Shown piece by piece: positions 5,468 to 14,795 of a stretch of DNA of 14,795 nucleotides. The DNA is taken from assembly GCA_946478645.1 (NCBI GenBank), contig CAMLCW010000090.1:1-14795 (forward strand), read 5' to 3'. How positions within the stretch are numbered: the first letter of the stretch is position 1; every line of letters begins with the position of its first letter. Source of the DNA: an uncultured Variovorax sp. Its GTDB lineage: Bacteria > Pseudomonadota > Gammaproteobacteria > Burkholderiales > Burkholderiaceae. The notes beneath the pieces are model-generated. The model worked only from the letters and a program-made list of their open reading frames with translations. It had not been told where the DNA came from and ran no database searches. The position numbers and the translations under genes were made by a program.

Positions 5468-5515
5468 CCGAATGACGGCGCATGGATCGGCCGCCACGCA
5501 GCGAAAGGCGGCAGC

Positions 5516-8500
5516 ATGAACGAGGTTCTCGCACCCACCCCGACCGGCCACGCCGTCGAATGCGTCATTCCCACGACCGAATCCCAGCGGGAAGTCTGGC
5601 TCGGCGCCATGCTCGGCACCGAGGCATCGCTGGCCTACAACGAGACCTTGCTGCTGCGGCTGCGCGGCGCGCTCGATGTGCCCGCACTGGCGCGGGCGCT
5701 GGCCGGCCTGGTGGCGCGCCACCAGTCGCTGCGCGCCACCATCTCGCCCGACGGCAGCTGCATGCTGGTGAACGCGGCAGGCATGCCGGACCTCGAGGTG
5801 CGGGACCTTCGGCCGCTCGATGCCGCCGCGCGCGCAAAGGCCCTCGAAGCCGCGCACCATGACGCGGTCTGCACGCCCTTCCCGCTCGCACAGGGTCCGC
5901 TCTTCAGGGCCGCGCTGTATCGGCTCGAGCCCGATGTGAACGAGCTGGTGCTGTCGGCCCACCACGTGGTCTGCGATGGCTGGTCTTGGGCGGTGATCGC
6001 CGACGAGCTGGCCCGGCTCTATGCCGGCTGCGAGCTTGCGGCGCCACCGGCCTATGCCGCCTTTGCCGCGCAGGAGGCGGCCGAGGCGTCGGGGCCTGCC
6101 ATGCAGGCGCACGTCGACCACTGGCTCGACCGCTTCGGCAGCGGCACGCTGCCGGTGCTCGAACTGCCGCTGGACCGCCCCCGCCCGGCCGTGCGCACCT
6201 TCGATTCGCGCCGCACCGAGCACGTGCTCGATGCCGGCCTCGTGGCCGCCATGCGCACCCTGGGCGCGCGGTGCGGCACCAGTCTCTTCGCGGGCCTGCT
6301 GGGCGCCTTTGCCGCGACGCTGCACCGCCTGACCGGGCAGGACGACATCGTGGTGGGCATTCCCGCCTCAGGGCAGCTCGCGCGCGACATGCCGGCGCTC
6401 GTCGGCCAATGCGTGAACCTGCTGCCGCTGCGCATCGGGGTGAATGCACGGCAACCCTTCGACGCGCTGGTGGCCGAATGCGGCAGCACGGTGCTCGATG
6501 CCCTCGAGCATCAATCACTGACCTATGGCGCCTTGCTCGGGAAGCTTTCGCTGCAGCGGGACGCGAGCCGGCTGCCGCTCGTGAGCGTGATGTTCAACGT
6601 CGATCCCGACCTCGACGGCAGCACGCAGGCGTTCGCAGGCCTCGACGCCACCCTCGGCAGCGCACCGCGCCGGTTCGAGAACTTCGAGCTGTTCTTCAAT
6701 CTGCGGCCGCTCGGCGGCGCGCTGGTGGTCGAGGTCCAGTACAACACCGGGCTGTTCGACCTGGCCAGCGTGCGGGGCTGGCTCGACATCTTCGAGTGCG
6801 TGCTGCGCGCGGCCGTCCAGGCGCCGAGCCGGGCCGTGGGCGAACTCGAGGTGCTGTCGCCCGCGTCGACCGCCGCGCTGCGCGCGCTGCAGCCGCCACG
6901 CACCGAGCGCGTCGGCTTGCCGTTCGCGCATGCGGGCTTCGTGGCCAGTGCCCAACGCCGGCCCGCGCGCCCCGCGGTGCGCGACGGGGCGCACCGCTGC
7001 AGCTACGGCGAGCTCGACGCCATGTCGAACCGGCTGGCACATGCGCTTCGCGCACGCGGCCTGCGCCGGGGCACGCGCGCGGGCCTGTGCCTGCAGCGCG
7101 GCATCGAGATGGTCGTCGCGCTGCTGGCGGTGCTGAAGTCGGGCGCGGCCTACGTGCCGCTCGACCCGGGGTTTCCGCAGGCGCGCCTCGACCAGTACGC
7201 CGAGGACGCCCACCTCGACCTCCTGCTGACCACCTCCGATGTGACGACCGCGCCGCGCGGCTGGCGCGCCGACGCCGTGAGCCGGGTGTTCGAGCTCGAC
7301 CTCGACACTGCATGGACGCTCGGCCCCGCGGAAGCGCTGCCGCAAGACGACGGCAGTGCCGTGCCCGAGGACGCGGCCTACATCATCTACACCTCGGGCT
7401 CGACCGGACGGCCCAAGGGCGTGTGCGTGCCGCATCGCGCGGTGGCCAACCTGCTCCAGTCGATGCGCAAGGCGCCCGGCATCGGCGAGGACGATCGCCT
7501 GGCCGCCGTCACCACGCTGTCGTTCGACATCGCGGTGGCCGAACTGCTGCTGCCGCTGGCCGCCGGCGCGGAGATCGTGGTGGTGCAGCGCGACACCGCC
7601 ATGGACGGCAGCCGGCTGCGCGCGCTGCTCGCCGACGCGCACATCACCATCCTGCAGGCCACGCCCGGCATGTGGCAGTTGCTGCTCGATGCCGAATGGC
7701 CGGGCGCGCCGGGCTTTCGCGGCTGGATCGGCGGCGAGCCGGTGCGCAGCGGGCTTGCGCTCGAACTGCTCGCGCGCTGCGCGCAGCTCTGGAACGTCTA
7801 TGGTCCGACCGAGACCACGGTGTGGTCCACGGGGTGGGAGATCGAGCGCGAGGTGTTGGCAGCGCGCGGCATGTCGATCGGCAAGCCGATCGACAACACC
7901 AGCGTGTGGATCCTCGACGCCAACCTGCAGCCCTGTCCGGTCGGCGTGCCGGGCGAAATCTGCATCGGCGGCGACGGCCTGGCGCTCGGTTACCTGGACC
8001 GGCCCGAACTCACGGCGGAGCGCTTCGTGGCGGCGCACATCCTCGGCAGCGCTACCGCGGTGTACCGCACCGGCGACCGCGGCCGCTGGCGCCATGACGG
8101 CCTGCTGGAGCACCTCGGGCGGCTCGACTTCCAGCTCAAGGTGCGCGGCTACCGCATCGAGCCTGGCGAAATCGAAGCCCGATGCAACGAGGTCGCCGGC
8201 GTTTCGCGCAGCGTGGTCATCGCACGCGAGGATGCACCGGGCGACGTGCGGCTCGCGGCCTACGTGGCGCTGCAGCCGGGCGTGGCCGGCGCTGCCTTCA
8301 GCGCCGACGCGCTGATGCAGCACCTGCGCGAACGCCTTCCGGCGTTCATGCTGCCGCAGCATGTGGTCGCGCTCGCCTCGCTGCCCACCTTGCCCAACGG
8401 CAAGATCGACCGGGCCGCGCTGCCGGCGCCGCGTGCCGTGCTGCGCGAGGCCGCGCAGCAGGGCACGCGCCCGGCGAGCGACACCGAAGCGAAGGTGCTG

Positions 8501-10486
8501 TCGCTCATGGAGCAGGTGCTGCGGCTGCCCGGCCTCGACATGCGCGACGACTTCTTCACGCTCGGCGGCCACTCGCTGCTGGCCGCGCGGCTGGCGACGT
8601 TGCTGGGGCGCGAGTTCAAGCTCACGCTGCCATTGCGTACGCTGTTCGAAGCGCCCACTGCAGAGCGCCTTGCGGCCGCGATCGTCCGCCTGCAGGACAC
8701 GGGCGCGGCGGAGCAGGCCCGCCTGCCCTGCCGGCCCGACCGCGAAACCGCACCGATGACGCTGTCGCAGGCGCGCATCCGGTTCATGGAAGAGCTGCAC
8801 CCGGGCCGCTCGGTCTACAACGCCCCTTCCGCGCAGCGCCTCCAGGGCGACCTCGACGTCGAACGCTTCGAGGCCGTGCTGCGCGAGATCGTCCGGCGCC
8901 AGCCCGCGCTGCGCACCTTCATGGACGTCGATCGGCAAAGCGGGCAGCCCGTGCAGCGCATCGCGCGCGAGGTCGATTTCTCGCTGCCGGTGATCGACCT
9001 GCAGCACCTGCCCGCCGACCAGCGCGAAGCCGAGCTGGCCGAGCGCATGCAGGCGCTGGCCGATCGACCGATCGACATCCGCAGCGCGCCGATGGTGCAT
9101 GCGGCGCTGTTCCGCATCGATGCGCGCGACCATGCGTTCGTGTTCGTGCCGCATCACCTGATCTGGGACGGCTGGTCGTTCGACGTGCTGCAGAACGAGC
9201 TCGCCGCGCTCTACGATGCGGCCGAGCGCGGCCAGGCGCATGCGCTGCCCGCGCTCGCCACCACGCAGGGCGACTATGCCGAGTGGCTCGATCAATGGAT
9301 GACCACGCCGGAGTTCGAGGCGCAGCTCTCGTTCTGGCGCCAGCGTGCGGCCGCGCTGCCGCCGCCGCGCCTGGCGCGCACCGACATGCCGCGCCGCGCA
9401 GGCAAGAGCGGCCAGGGCGGCTCGCACTGGATCGCCATCGACCCGCCCGCGGCCGAGCAGTTGCGCGAAACAGCACGCAGCCTGGACGTGACGCTCAGCA
9501 TGCTGACCTTCGGCATCTATGCACTCACGATGGCCCATGCGGTGGGCAGCCGCACCATCGTCGTGGGCAACCCGGTGCGGGGACGGCAACAGCCCGAAAC
9601 CGAGAACGTGATGGGCCTCTTCAACAACATGCTTCCGGTGGCACTGCACATCGACGAGAGCCTCACGCTGGCGGAGTTCATGCGCTACGTGCGGCACGAG
9701 ATGCTCGAGCTCATGGGCTGCCAGCAGGTGCCGTTCGAGCGGATTGCAGCGGAGCCCGGCCCGGCCGGCCAGGCCAACGCGCTCGGCGCGTACCAGACCA
9801 TGTTCTCGTTCCAGGATGCACGCGAACGCGCGCCGCGCGTGGGCAGCCTGCAGCCGCGCCAGATGCACTTGCTGCAGCGCGGCGCGACCGAGGACATCGG
9901 CGTGTGGCTGCTCGACACGGCGCGCGGGCTCGAGGGCGCGCTGATCTACAACGCCGACATCTACCTGCGCGAAACGGGCGCCATGTTTCGCGAACGCTAT
10001 CTCGAACTGCTGCGCCGCGCCGTGCAAAGCCCGCAGGCGGCGCTTGCCGACCTCGTCTCGGTCGAAGGCTCGGCCAGCGCGGCCTACCTGCGCAGGCTCG
10101 CGCCCGAGCCTGCCGACGCGGCGCCCGCGCTCGATGGCCCCGGCGTGGGTGCCGCGCAAGGCGCCACCGCGCCGATCGACGTCGTCCTGTCGCCCGAGCA
10201 TTCGCGGCTGGCGCAGATCTGGGCCGACGTGATCGGCATCGACGTGGGCCAGATCCGCGCCACCGACAACTTCTTCGATCTCGGCGGCGACTCGCTGCTG
10301 GTGCAGCGCACGGTCGAGCGCGCGGCCCGCAGCCTGGGACGCCGCGTCGAAGCCCGTCGCTACCTGTTCGAGAACCTGGCGCAGATCGCGGCGGCCCCGC
10401 CGATGGCCGCAGCAGCCGTTGCGGCGGCGAGCCCGGCGCGCGGCCTGCTGAAACGCACCATCGACGACTGGCTGCGCAGAAGCTGA
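5516..10486 (+). CDS. non-ribosomal peptide synthetase, C-A-T-C-T
   Basis: A 1656-aa NRPS. Domain order: condensation (about 18-455, HHVVCDG at 149-155); adenylation (about 475-975) with YTSGSTGRPKG 625-635, NVYGPTE 760-766, GRLDFQLKVRGYRIEPGE from 868 and Lys963; carrier (LGGHS, Ser1020); second condensation (about 1080-1500, HHLIWDG 1213-1219); second carrier (LGGDS, Ser1593); then a short tail ending RRS. No thioesterase, reductase or epimerase is present. Hand-mapped specificity residues: D671, I672, A675, Q714, W737, G739, V761, V769, W770, K963. The code resembles no substrate I can name with confidence; it shares D-I-x-Q-x-G and the terminal W-K with glycine-type codes. An N-terminal C domain implies an acyl or peptidyl donor. 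The start ATG has AAAGGCGG 5-12 bases upstream. Flanking genes point the other way, so it is a monocistronic unit. Fur-like and palindromic sites precede it. Confidence 0.96.
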   Translation: MNEVLAPTPTGHAVECVIPTTESQREVWLGAMLGTEASLAYNETLLLRLRGALDVPALARALAGLVARHQSLRATISPDGSCMLVNAAGMPDLEVRDLRPLDAAARAKALEAAHHDAVCTPFPLAQGPLFRAALYRLEPDVNELVLSAHHVVCDGWSWAVIADELARLYAGCELAAPPAYAAFAAQEAAEASGPAMQAHVDHWLDRFGSGTLPVLELPLDRPRPAVRTFDSRRTEHVLDAGLVAAMRTLGARCGTSLFAGLLGAFAATLHRLTGQDDIVVGIPASGQLARDMPALVGQCVNLLPLRIGVNARQPFDALVAECGSTVLDALEHQSLTYGALLGKLSLQRDASRLPLVSVMFNVDPDLDGSTQAFAGLDATLGSAPRRFENFELFFNLRPLGGALVVEVQYNTGLFDLASVRGWLDIFECVLRAAVQAPSRAVGELEVLSPASTAALRALQPPRTERVGLPFAHAGFVASAQRRPARPAVRDGAHRCSYGELDAMSNRLAHALRARGLRRGTRAGLCLQRGIEMVVALLAVLKSGAAYVPLDPGFPQARLDQYAEDAHLDLLLTTSDVTTAPRGWRADAVSRVFELDLDTAWTLGPAEALPQDDGSAVPEDAAYIIYTSGSTGRPKGVCVPHRAVANLLQSMRKAPGIGEDDRLAAVTTLSFDIAVAELLLPLAAGAEIVVVQRDTAMDGSRLRALLADAHITILQATPGMWQLLLDAEWPGAPGFRGWIGGEPVRSGLALELLARCAQLWNVYGPTETTVWSTGWEIEREVLAARGMSIGKPIDNTSVWILDANLQPCPVGVPGEICIGGDGLALGYLDRPELTAERFVAAHILGSATAVYRTGDRGRWRHDGLLEHLGRLDFQLKVRGYRIEPGEIEARCNEVAGVSRSVVIAREDAPGDVRLAAYVALQPGVAGAAFSADALMQHLRERLPAFMLPQHVVALASLPTLPNGKIDRAALPAPRAVLREAAQQGTRPASDTEAKVLSLMEQVLRLPGLDMRDDFFTLGGHSLLAARLATLLGREFKLTLPLRTLFEAPTAERLAAAIVRLQDTGAAEQARLPCRPDRETAPMTLSQARIRFMEELHPGRSVYNAPSAQRLQGDLDVERFEAVLREIVRRQPALRTFMDVDRQSGQPVQRIAREVDFSLPVIDLQHLPADQREAELAERMQALADRPIDIRSAPMVHAALFRIDARDHAFVFVPHHLIWDGWSFDVLQNELAALYDAAERGQAHALPALATTQGDYAEWLDQWMTTPEFEAQLSFWRQRAAALPPPRLARTDMPRRAGKSGQGGSHWIAIDPPAAEQLRETARSLDVTLSMLTFGIYALTMAHAVGSRTIVVGNPVRGRQQPETENVMGLFNNMLPVALHIDESLTLAEFMRYVRHEMLELMGCQQVPFERIAAEPGPAGQANALGAYQTMFSFQDARERAPRVGSLQPRQMHLLQRGATEDIGVWLLDTARGLEGALIYNADIYLRETGAMFRERYLELLRRAVQSPQAALADLVSVEGSASAAYLRRLAPEPADAAPALDGPGVGAAQGATAPIDVVLSPEHSRLAQIWADVIGIDVGQIRATDNFFDLGGDSLLVQRTVERAARSLGRRVEARRYLFENLAQIAAAPPMAAAAVAAASPARGLLKRTIDDWLRRS

Positions 10487-10492
10487 GAGAAC

Positions 10493-10514
10493 GGCGGCCG
10501 GCGGCGCGCCGCCT
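10493..10514. terminator. GC-rich palindrome between convergent NRPS and response regulator genes
   Basis: GGCGGCGCGCCGCC (10500-10513) is a perfect 14-bp palindrome lying in the 26-base gap between the two converging stops. It has no loop and no T-tract, so a terminator role is plausible but weakly supported. Confidence 0.25.
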
Positions 10515-10887
10515 AGGCCTTGCGCAAACCCAGGCAGTGCCCGAAGAACGCGTCGAGCTCCGTCGACTTGTCGAACACCGCGTCGGCGCCCAGCGCGAGG
10601 CAGCGCCGGCGCATCTCCGCGGTGGGGTAGTTCGTCAGCACCACCACATGCTGGGCGGGGCCGCGCTCCTGGCAGGCGCGCAGCACGGTCAGTCCCGAGC
10701 CCTCGGCGAGGAAGAGATCGACGATCGCAAGCTCCCATGACGCGTGCCGCCCCAGCGCGGTGATCGCGTCCTGCGCGGTCTCGGCGGCGGCGAGCACCTG
10801 CACGCCCGCAAGTTCTTCGAGCGCGGGGATCAGGTTGTTCCGGATGGTCTCACTGTCCTCGACGAGGATGGTGGCGAGTGGCTGCAT
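10513..10887 (-). CDS. single-domain response regulator
   Basis: A 124-aa receiver domain with no output domain. The acidic pair is Glu10-Asp11, the phospho-acceptor is Asp57 (AIVDLFLAEGSG), the conserved Thr is at 85 (VVVLTNYP), and Lys107 lies in FDKSTEL. All residues needed for phosphorylation are present. Receiver-only proteins act by protein contact, for example in phosphorelays or on motility or sigma-factor pathways. No histidine kinase is in the window, so its partner is elsewhere. The ATG at 10887 has only a weak AAGAAAG upstream. It converges on the NRPS gene with 26 bases between, so I see no reason to link the two functionally. The family is common in Burkholderiales. Confidence 0.92.
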   Translation of the reverse strand: MQPLATILVEDSETIRNNLIPALEELAGVQVLAAAETAQDAITALGRHASWELAIVDLFLAEGSGLTVLRACQERGPAQHVVVLTNYPTAEMRRRCLALGADAVFDKSTELDAFFGHCLGLRKA

Positions 10888-11033
10888 ACGCTTTCTTTGT
10901 GTGAATGCGTCCTTGCCAAACAGGAGACGCGAACCAGGGTCGGCTCCTTTTTACGACGTGCAGTGCGCCGGGATGTAGGCTGGCTCCCCGACGCACCGAA
11001 GGTGCAGAGGACCAGGGCCGCCCGGCTCGCGGC

Positions 11034-11321
11034 TCAATCGCCGGGGGTCTTCTTCTGGACCTCGGCGGCCAGCGCGTCGGCCACCTTCTCGAGCGCTTCG
11101 ACGGACTTGGACAGCCGCTTCTCGATGCGGTCGGTCTGGGTGATCGCGCGGTCCACCTCGTTGCTGCGGTCCTCCTCCGCGATCTCCTTGTCCAACACGG
11201 CGTGCACCACGGCGAGCTCGTCCGCGGCCGTCTCGACGGCTTGCTTCACATCCTTGCTCTTGTCCAGTGCACGCTGGACCGGATGGTTGCGGGTGTCTTG
11301 CTGCGGGTTCGGGTCGGGCAT
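11034..11321 (-). CDS. hypothetical coiled-coil-like protein, 95 aa
   Basis: A 95-aa, highly charged, probably all-helical protein. After a polar N-terminus (MPDPNPQQDTRNHPVQRALD) the remainder reads as heptad-like helix: DVKQAVETAADELAVVHAVL, then IEKRLSKSVEALEKVADALA, ending KKTPGD. There is no cysteine, signal peptide or transmembrane segment. I do not recognise a named family. The start is supported by AAGGAA about 7 bases upstream, and the TGA stop lies at 11036-11034. The 146 bases between it and the response regulator start hold no gene I can support. Structural or scaffold roles are only guesses from composition. Confidence 0.7.
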   Translation of the reverse strand: MPDPNPQQDTRNHPVQRALDKSKDVKQAVETAADELAVVHAVLDKEIAEEDRSNEVDRAITQTDRIEKRLSKSVEALEKVADALAAEVQKKTPGD

Positions 11322-11405
11322 CGGTATTCCTTCGGATCGCCATCGTAAGCCGCGCCGCCGGCCTCGGCATGCTTTTTACACCCCTGCCCGCAGGGATACT
11401 CGCCG

Positions 11406-11462
11406 GGCGCACGGACTTGTATCCTTTCGTACGCCGGCGTGCGCCTTCGGCCTACAAGGCGC
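11406..11462 (+). other. mutually exclusive hairpins in the leader of the 78-aa gene
   Basis: GGCGCACG (11406-11413) can pair with CGTGCGCC (11438-11445), while GCGCCTT (11441-11447) can pair with AAGGCGC (11456-11462). The two stems share 11441-11445, so only one can form. A 10-bp palindrome ACGCCGGCGT (11431-11440) lies between. The region ends 29 bases before the ATG at 11492. High GC makes chance stems likely. Confidence 0.25.
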
Positions 11463-11491
11463 GGCCCGCCAACGGCAACAATTGCCGCATC

Positions 11492-11728
11492 ATGGAATTG
11501 GAAGCCTCCGATCACGACCCGCAGGCGCTGGCCGCCCAGGCCGCGGAGTGGCGCCGCCGCGCGCTGCGCGGCGAGCGACAGGCACGCGGCATCGCGCATG
11601 CGCTCGAGGTGAAGGTGCGGCAGCTCCAGGGCCGTCGCGCGCAGCCCGACGATCTCGAACTCGACACGCGCCCGCTCGCGCCGTGGGAGCCTCCGCGGCG
11701 CTGGTGGCGGCCCTGGGGGCGCGGCTGA
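11492..11728 (+). CDS. small basic hypothetical protein, 78 aa
   Basis: A 78-aa protein with a charged helical N-terminal half (DPQALAAQAAEWRRRALRGE, RQARGIAHALEVKVRQLQG) and a Trp/Arg/Pro-rich tail (APWEPPRRWWRPWGRG). No domain is recognised. The start chosen is the ATG at 11492; the frame is open further upstream, but that stretch is non-coding in character and contains the structured leader. The Shine-Dalgarno sequence is poor. Its TGA overlaps the next ATG by one base (TGATG), which argues that both are real and translated together. Arg/Trp richness suggests nucleic-acid contact, which is only a guess. Confidence 0.6.
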   Translation: MELEASDHDPQALAAQAAEWRRRALRGERQARGIAHALEVKVRQLQGRRAQPDDLELDTRPLAPWEPPRRWWRPWGRG

Positions 11729-11910
11729 TGGCGCCGCACGGACGCTTGCGCGAGCGGGACGAAGAATTCCGTCGGGTCGCGAAAGAACGCTGGGCCACTC
11801 TTCAGAGAACCGGCGAGTCGGTGCCCTGGGACGAGGCGAAGGCCTACTTGCAAGCCCGCGCCAGAGGCGACAAGCCGCCCAGACCGCAGCCTCGGGTCCC
11901 GGCGCGCTGA
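11728..11910 (+). CDS. small hypothetical protein, 60 aa, coupled to the preceding gene
   Basis: A 60-aa basic protein: MAPHGRLRERDEEFRRVAKE, then RWATLQRTGESVPWDEAKAY, a short helix LQARARG and a Pro/Arg tail. The pattern of a helix, Gly-x-SVPWDEAKAYLxARARG and a basic tail resembles the C-terminal part of small antitoxin-like proteins (CopG/ParD type, in which SxPWdEVkAyL segments occur), but no DNA-binding ribbon is visible. I therefore leave the function open. It starts within the stop codon of the 78-aa gene (TGATG), so translation is probably coupled. A weak stem, GCGGC-tac-GCCGC (11924-11936), follows and may act as terminator between it and the convergent ligase gene. Confidence 0.6.
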   Translation: MAPHGRLRERDEEFRRVAKERWATLQRTGESVPWDEAKAYLQARARGDKPPRPQPRVPAR

Positions 11911-12012
11911 GGCATGCCCGAGCGCGGCTACGCCGCTACCCGACCGACATCGACACGGGTTCATCCTGCCCAGAGGGCCCAGCGCGAGTCCGGCTTCAAG
12001 CACTGACGGCGC

Positions 12013-13635
<1,623 letters not shown>

Positions 13636-13655
13636 GGGCAATGGGTGAAGTGGGT

Positions 13656-14795
13656 CTACAGGCCGAGCACGTGCTTGGCCATGATGTTTTTCTGGACTTC
13701 GGTGCTGCCGCCGTAGATGGTCATCGCGCGGCAGAAGAGGTACGTGGCCACCGGCCCGAGCGCATGCGCGGGGCCGATCGTCGCGTGCGCGGGGCCCTGG
13801 CCGAACAGCGGCCCGGGCTGGTAGCGCAGTGCATCGGGACCGCTCGCCTCGACCAGCAGCTCGGTGATGCGCTGCGCGATCTCGGTGCCGCGGATCTTGA
13901 TGAACGACGACTTGCCCGGCCCCACCGGCACGCCGGCCTGCATGTCCGACAAGGTGCGCAGCAGGCCGACCTCGAGCGCCTTGAACTGCGCCTCGACGGC
14001 CGCCACCTCGCCCATGAAGCCGGGGTCGTCGGCCAGTCGGCGGCCATCGCCGCTGCGCACGTGCGACGCCACGCGCCGCAGCTTCTGCAGCTCCTGCGTG
14101 ATGAAACGCAGGTTGGCGTTCTCCACGCGCTCGTGCTCGAGCAGGAACTTGGCATAGGTCCAGCCGCGCCCCTCCTCGCCGATGCGGTTGCGCTTGGGCA
14201 CCTTCACGTTGTTGATGAACACCGCGTTGAGGTAGTGCCGCCCGTCCATCATGCGGATCGGCTGCACCTCGACGCCCGGCGTCTTCATGTCGATCAGCAG
14301 GAACGAAATGCCCTGCTGCCGCTTCGCCTCGCGGCCGGTGCGCACGAGGCAGAACATCCAGTCGGCGAAGTGGGCGAACGAGGTCCAGATCTTCTGGCCG
14401 TTGACGATGTAATGGTCGCCGCCATCGTCTTCCGCCGCGGTCTGCAACGCCGCGAGGTCCGAGCCCGCGCCCGGCTCCGAATAGCCCTGGCACCACCAGA
14501 CCGATGAATCGCGGATCGCCGGCAGGTGCTGCGCCTTCTGTTCCTCGGTGCCGAAGGTGTAGATCACCGGCCCCACCATGGCCGGGCCGAACACCTGCAG
14601 CTCGGGCCCGTGCAGTTCGCCCGCGACGCGGTTGAAGATGATGGTCTGCATCGGCGTCCAGGCCTGCCCGCCGTGCTCGCGCGGCCAGGCGCCGGTGAAC
14701 CAGCCCTGGCGCCCGAGGATCTGCTGCCAGCGCATGTAGTCCTCGCGCCCCAGGTGACGGTCGAGCCGCACCTTCTCGCGGATGTCCGAAGGCAG
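13656..14795 (-). CDS. acyl-CoA dehydrogenase, 5' end outside the window
   Basis: The frame is open through the window's right edge, with sensible codons (SDIREKVRLDRH) upstream of the GTG at 14771, so that GTG is internal and the N-terminus is missing. About 380 residues are visible. Features of FAD-dependent acyl-CoA dehydrogenases: GWFTGAWPREHGGQAW near the N-terminus, the FAD-binding segment YSEPGAGSDLAAL (near 14484-14446), WMFCLVRTGREAKRQQGISF, and a C-terminal YGGSTEVQKNIMAKHVLGL, the region that supplies FAD contacts and ends the family. It resembles the long-chain/pimeloyl-CoA dehydrogenase large-subunit group more than short-chain enzymes, though that is by eye. It precedes the acyl-CoA ligase by 20 bases. 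The electron acceptor would be electron-transfer flavoprotein, not encoded here. Confidence 0.94.
   Translation of the reverse strand: MPSDIREKVRLDRHLGREDYMRWQQILGRQGWFTGAWPREHGGQAWTPMQTIIFNRVAGELHGPELQVFGPAMVGPVIYTFGTEEQKAQHLPAIRDSSVWWCQGYSEPGAGSDLAALQTAAEDDGGDHYIVNGQKIWTSFAHFADWMFCLVRTGREAKRQQGISFLLIDMKTPGVEVQPIRMMDGRHYLNAVFINNVKVPKRNRIGEEGRGWTYAKFLLEHERVENANLRFITQELQKLRRVASHVRSGDGRRLADDPGFMGEVAAVEAQFKALEVGLLRTLSDMQAGVPVGPGKSSFIKIRGTEIAQRITELLVEASGPDALRYQPGPLFGQGPAHATIGPAHALGPVATYLFCRAMTIYGGSTEVQKNIMAKHVLGL

Noticed and set aside
5986..8097. Long plus-strand frames of 703 aa (and 852 aa at 8182-10740) inside the NRPS
   Set aside because: They are Arg/Ala/Pro-rich alternative frames of the same coding DNA with no recognisable motif.
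6515..10738. A 1407-aa open frame on the minus strand opposite the NRPS
   Set aside because: It is the antisense shadow of a GC-rich gene: Arg/His/Ala/Gln-rich with no domain, while the plus strand has every NRPS motif in order.
10513..10887. The response regulator as a pathway regulator of the NRPS
   Set aside because: It has no DNA-binding domain, is convergent with the NRPS and belongs to a common family; adjacency alone is not evidence.

Overview
The window is GC-rich bacterial DNA. Its gene families suggest a Burkholderiales bacterium, probably a Comamonadaceae member such as Variovorax: a glycine-zipper stress-type protein, an AraC/SDR/CMD cassette, a single-domain response regulator, and an acyl-CoA dehydrogenase/acyl-CoA ligase operon. 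That placement is inferred from family resemblance and base composition; no marker gene is present.

Layout. (1) Positions 1-464 hold the 3' end of a glycine-zipper protein, followed by a strong 12-bp hairpin. (2) Positions 564-1060 (minus strand) are a gene graveyard: the C-terminal part of an ANT(6)-like aminoglycoside nucleotidyltransferase abuts the C-terminal part of a streptothricin-acetyltransferase-like GNAT enzyme, which carries two opposing frameshifts. (3) Positions 1098-3864 hold an AraC-family regulator (+) facing a minus-strand SDR oxidoreductase, an exported carboxymuconolactone-decarboxylase-like protein and an 88-aa protein. Upstream of the SDR lie two direct repeats exactly 21 bp apart, the geometry expected of an AraC-family operator. 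(4) Positions 4023-4248 hold a LexA-type box and promoter placed so close to a 62-aa gene that its mRNA would be nearly leaderless. (5) Positions 4255-5261 are a translationally coupled pair, a Phd/YefM-like antitoxin followed by a zeta-like P-loop kinase. (6) Positions 5516-10486 hold the dominant gene, a 1656-aa non-ribosomal peptide synthetase with order C-A-T-C-T, no thioesterase and no second A domain. A Fur-box-like element and a 13-bp perfect palindrome lie just upstream. (7) Positions 10513-11910 hold a receiver-only response regulator, a 95-aa coiled-coil-like protein and two overlapping small genes of 78 and 60 codons. (8) Positions 12013-14795 (minus strand) hold an acyl-CoA ligase preceded by an acyl-CoA dehydrogenase that runs off the window.

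The best candidate for something undescribed is the orphan NRPS: its last module can only act if its carrier domain is loaded in trans, and no partner (PPTase, MbtH, transporter, thioesterase) is in the window. Secondary points of interest are the LexA-box small gene, the AraC operator and the resistance-gene scar. I see no tRNA, rRNA, CRISPR array or intact mobile element. Apart from the pseudogene stretch, no gene-free gap exceeds about 260 bp.
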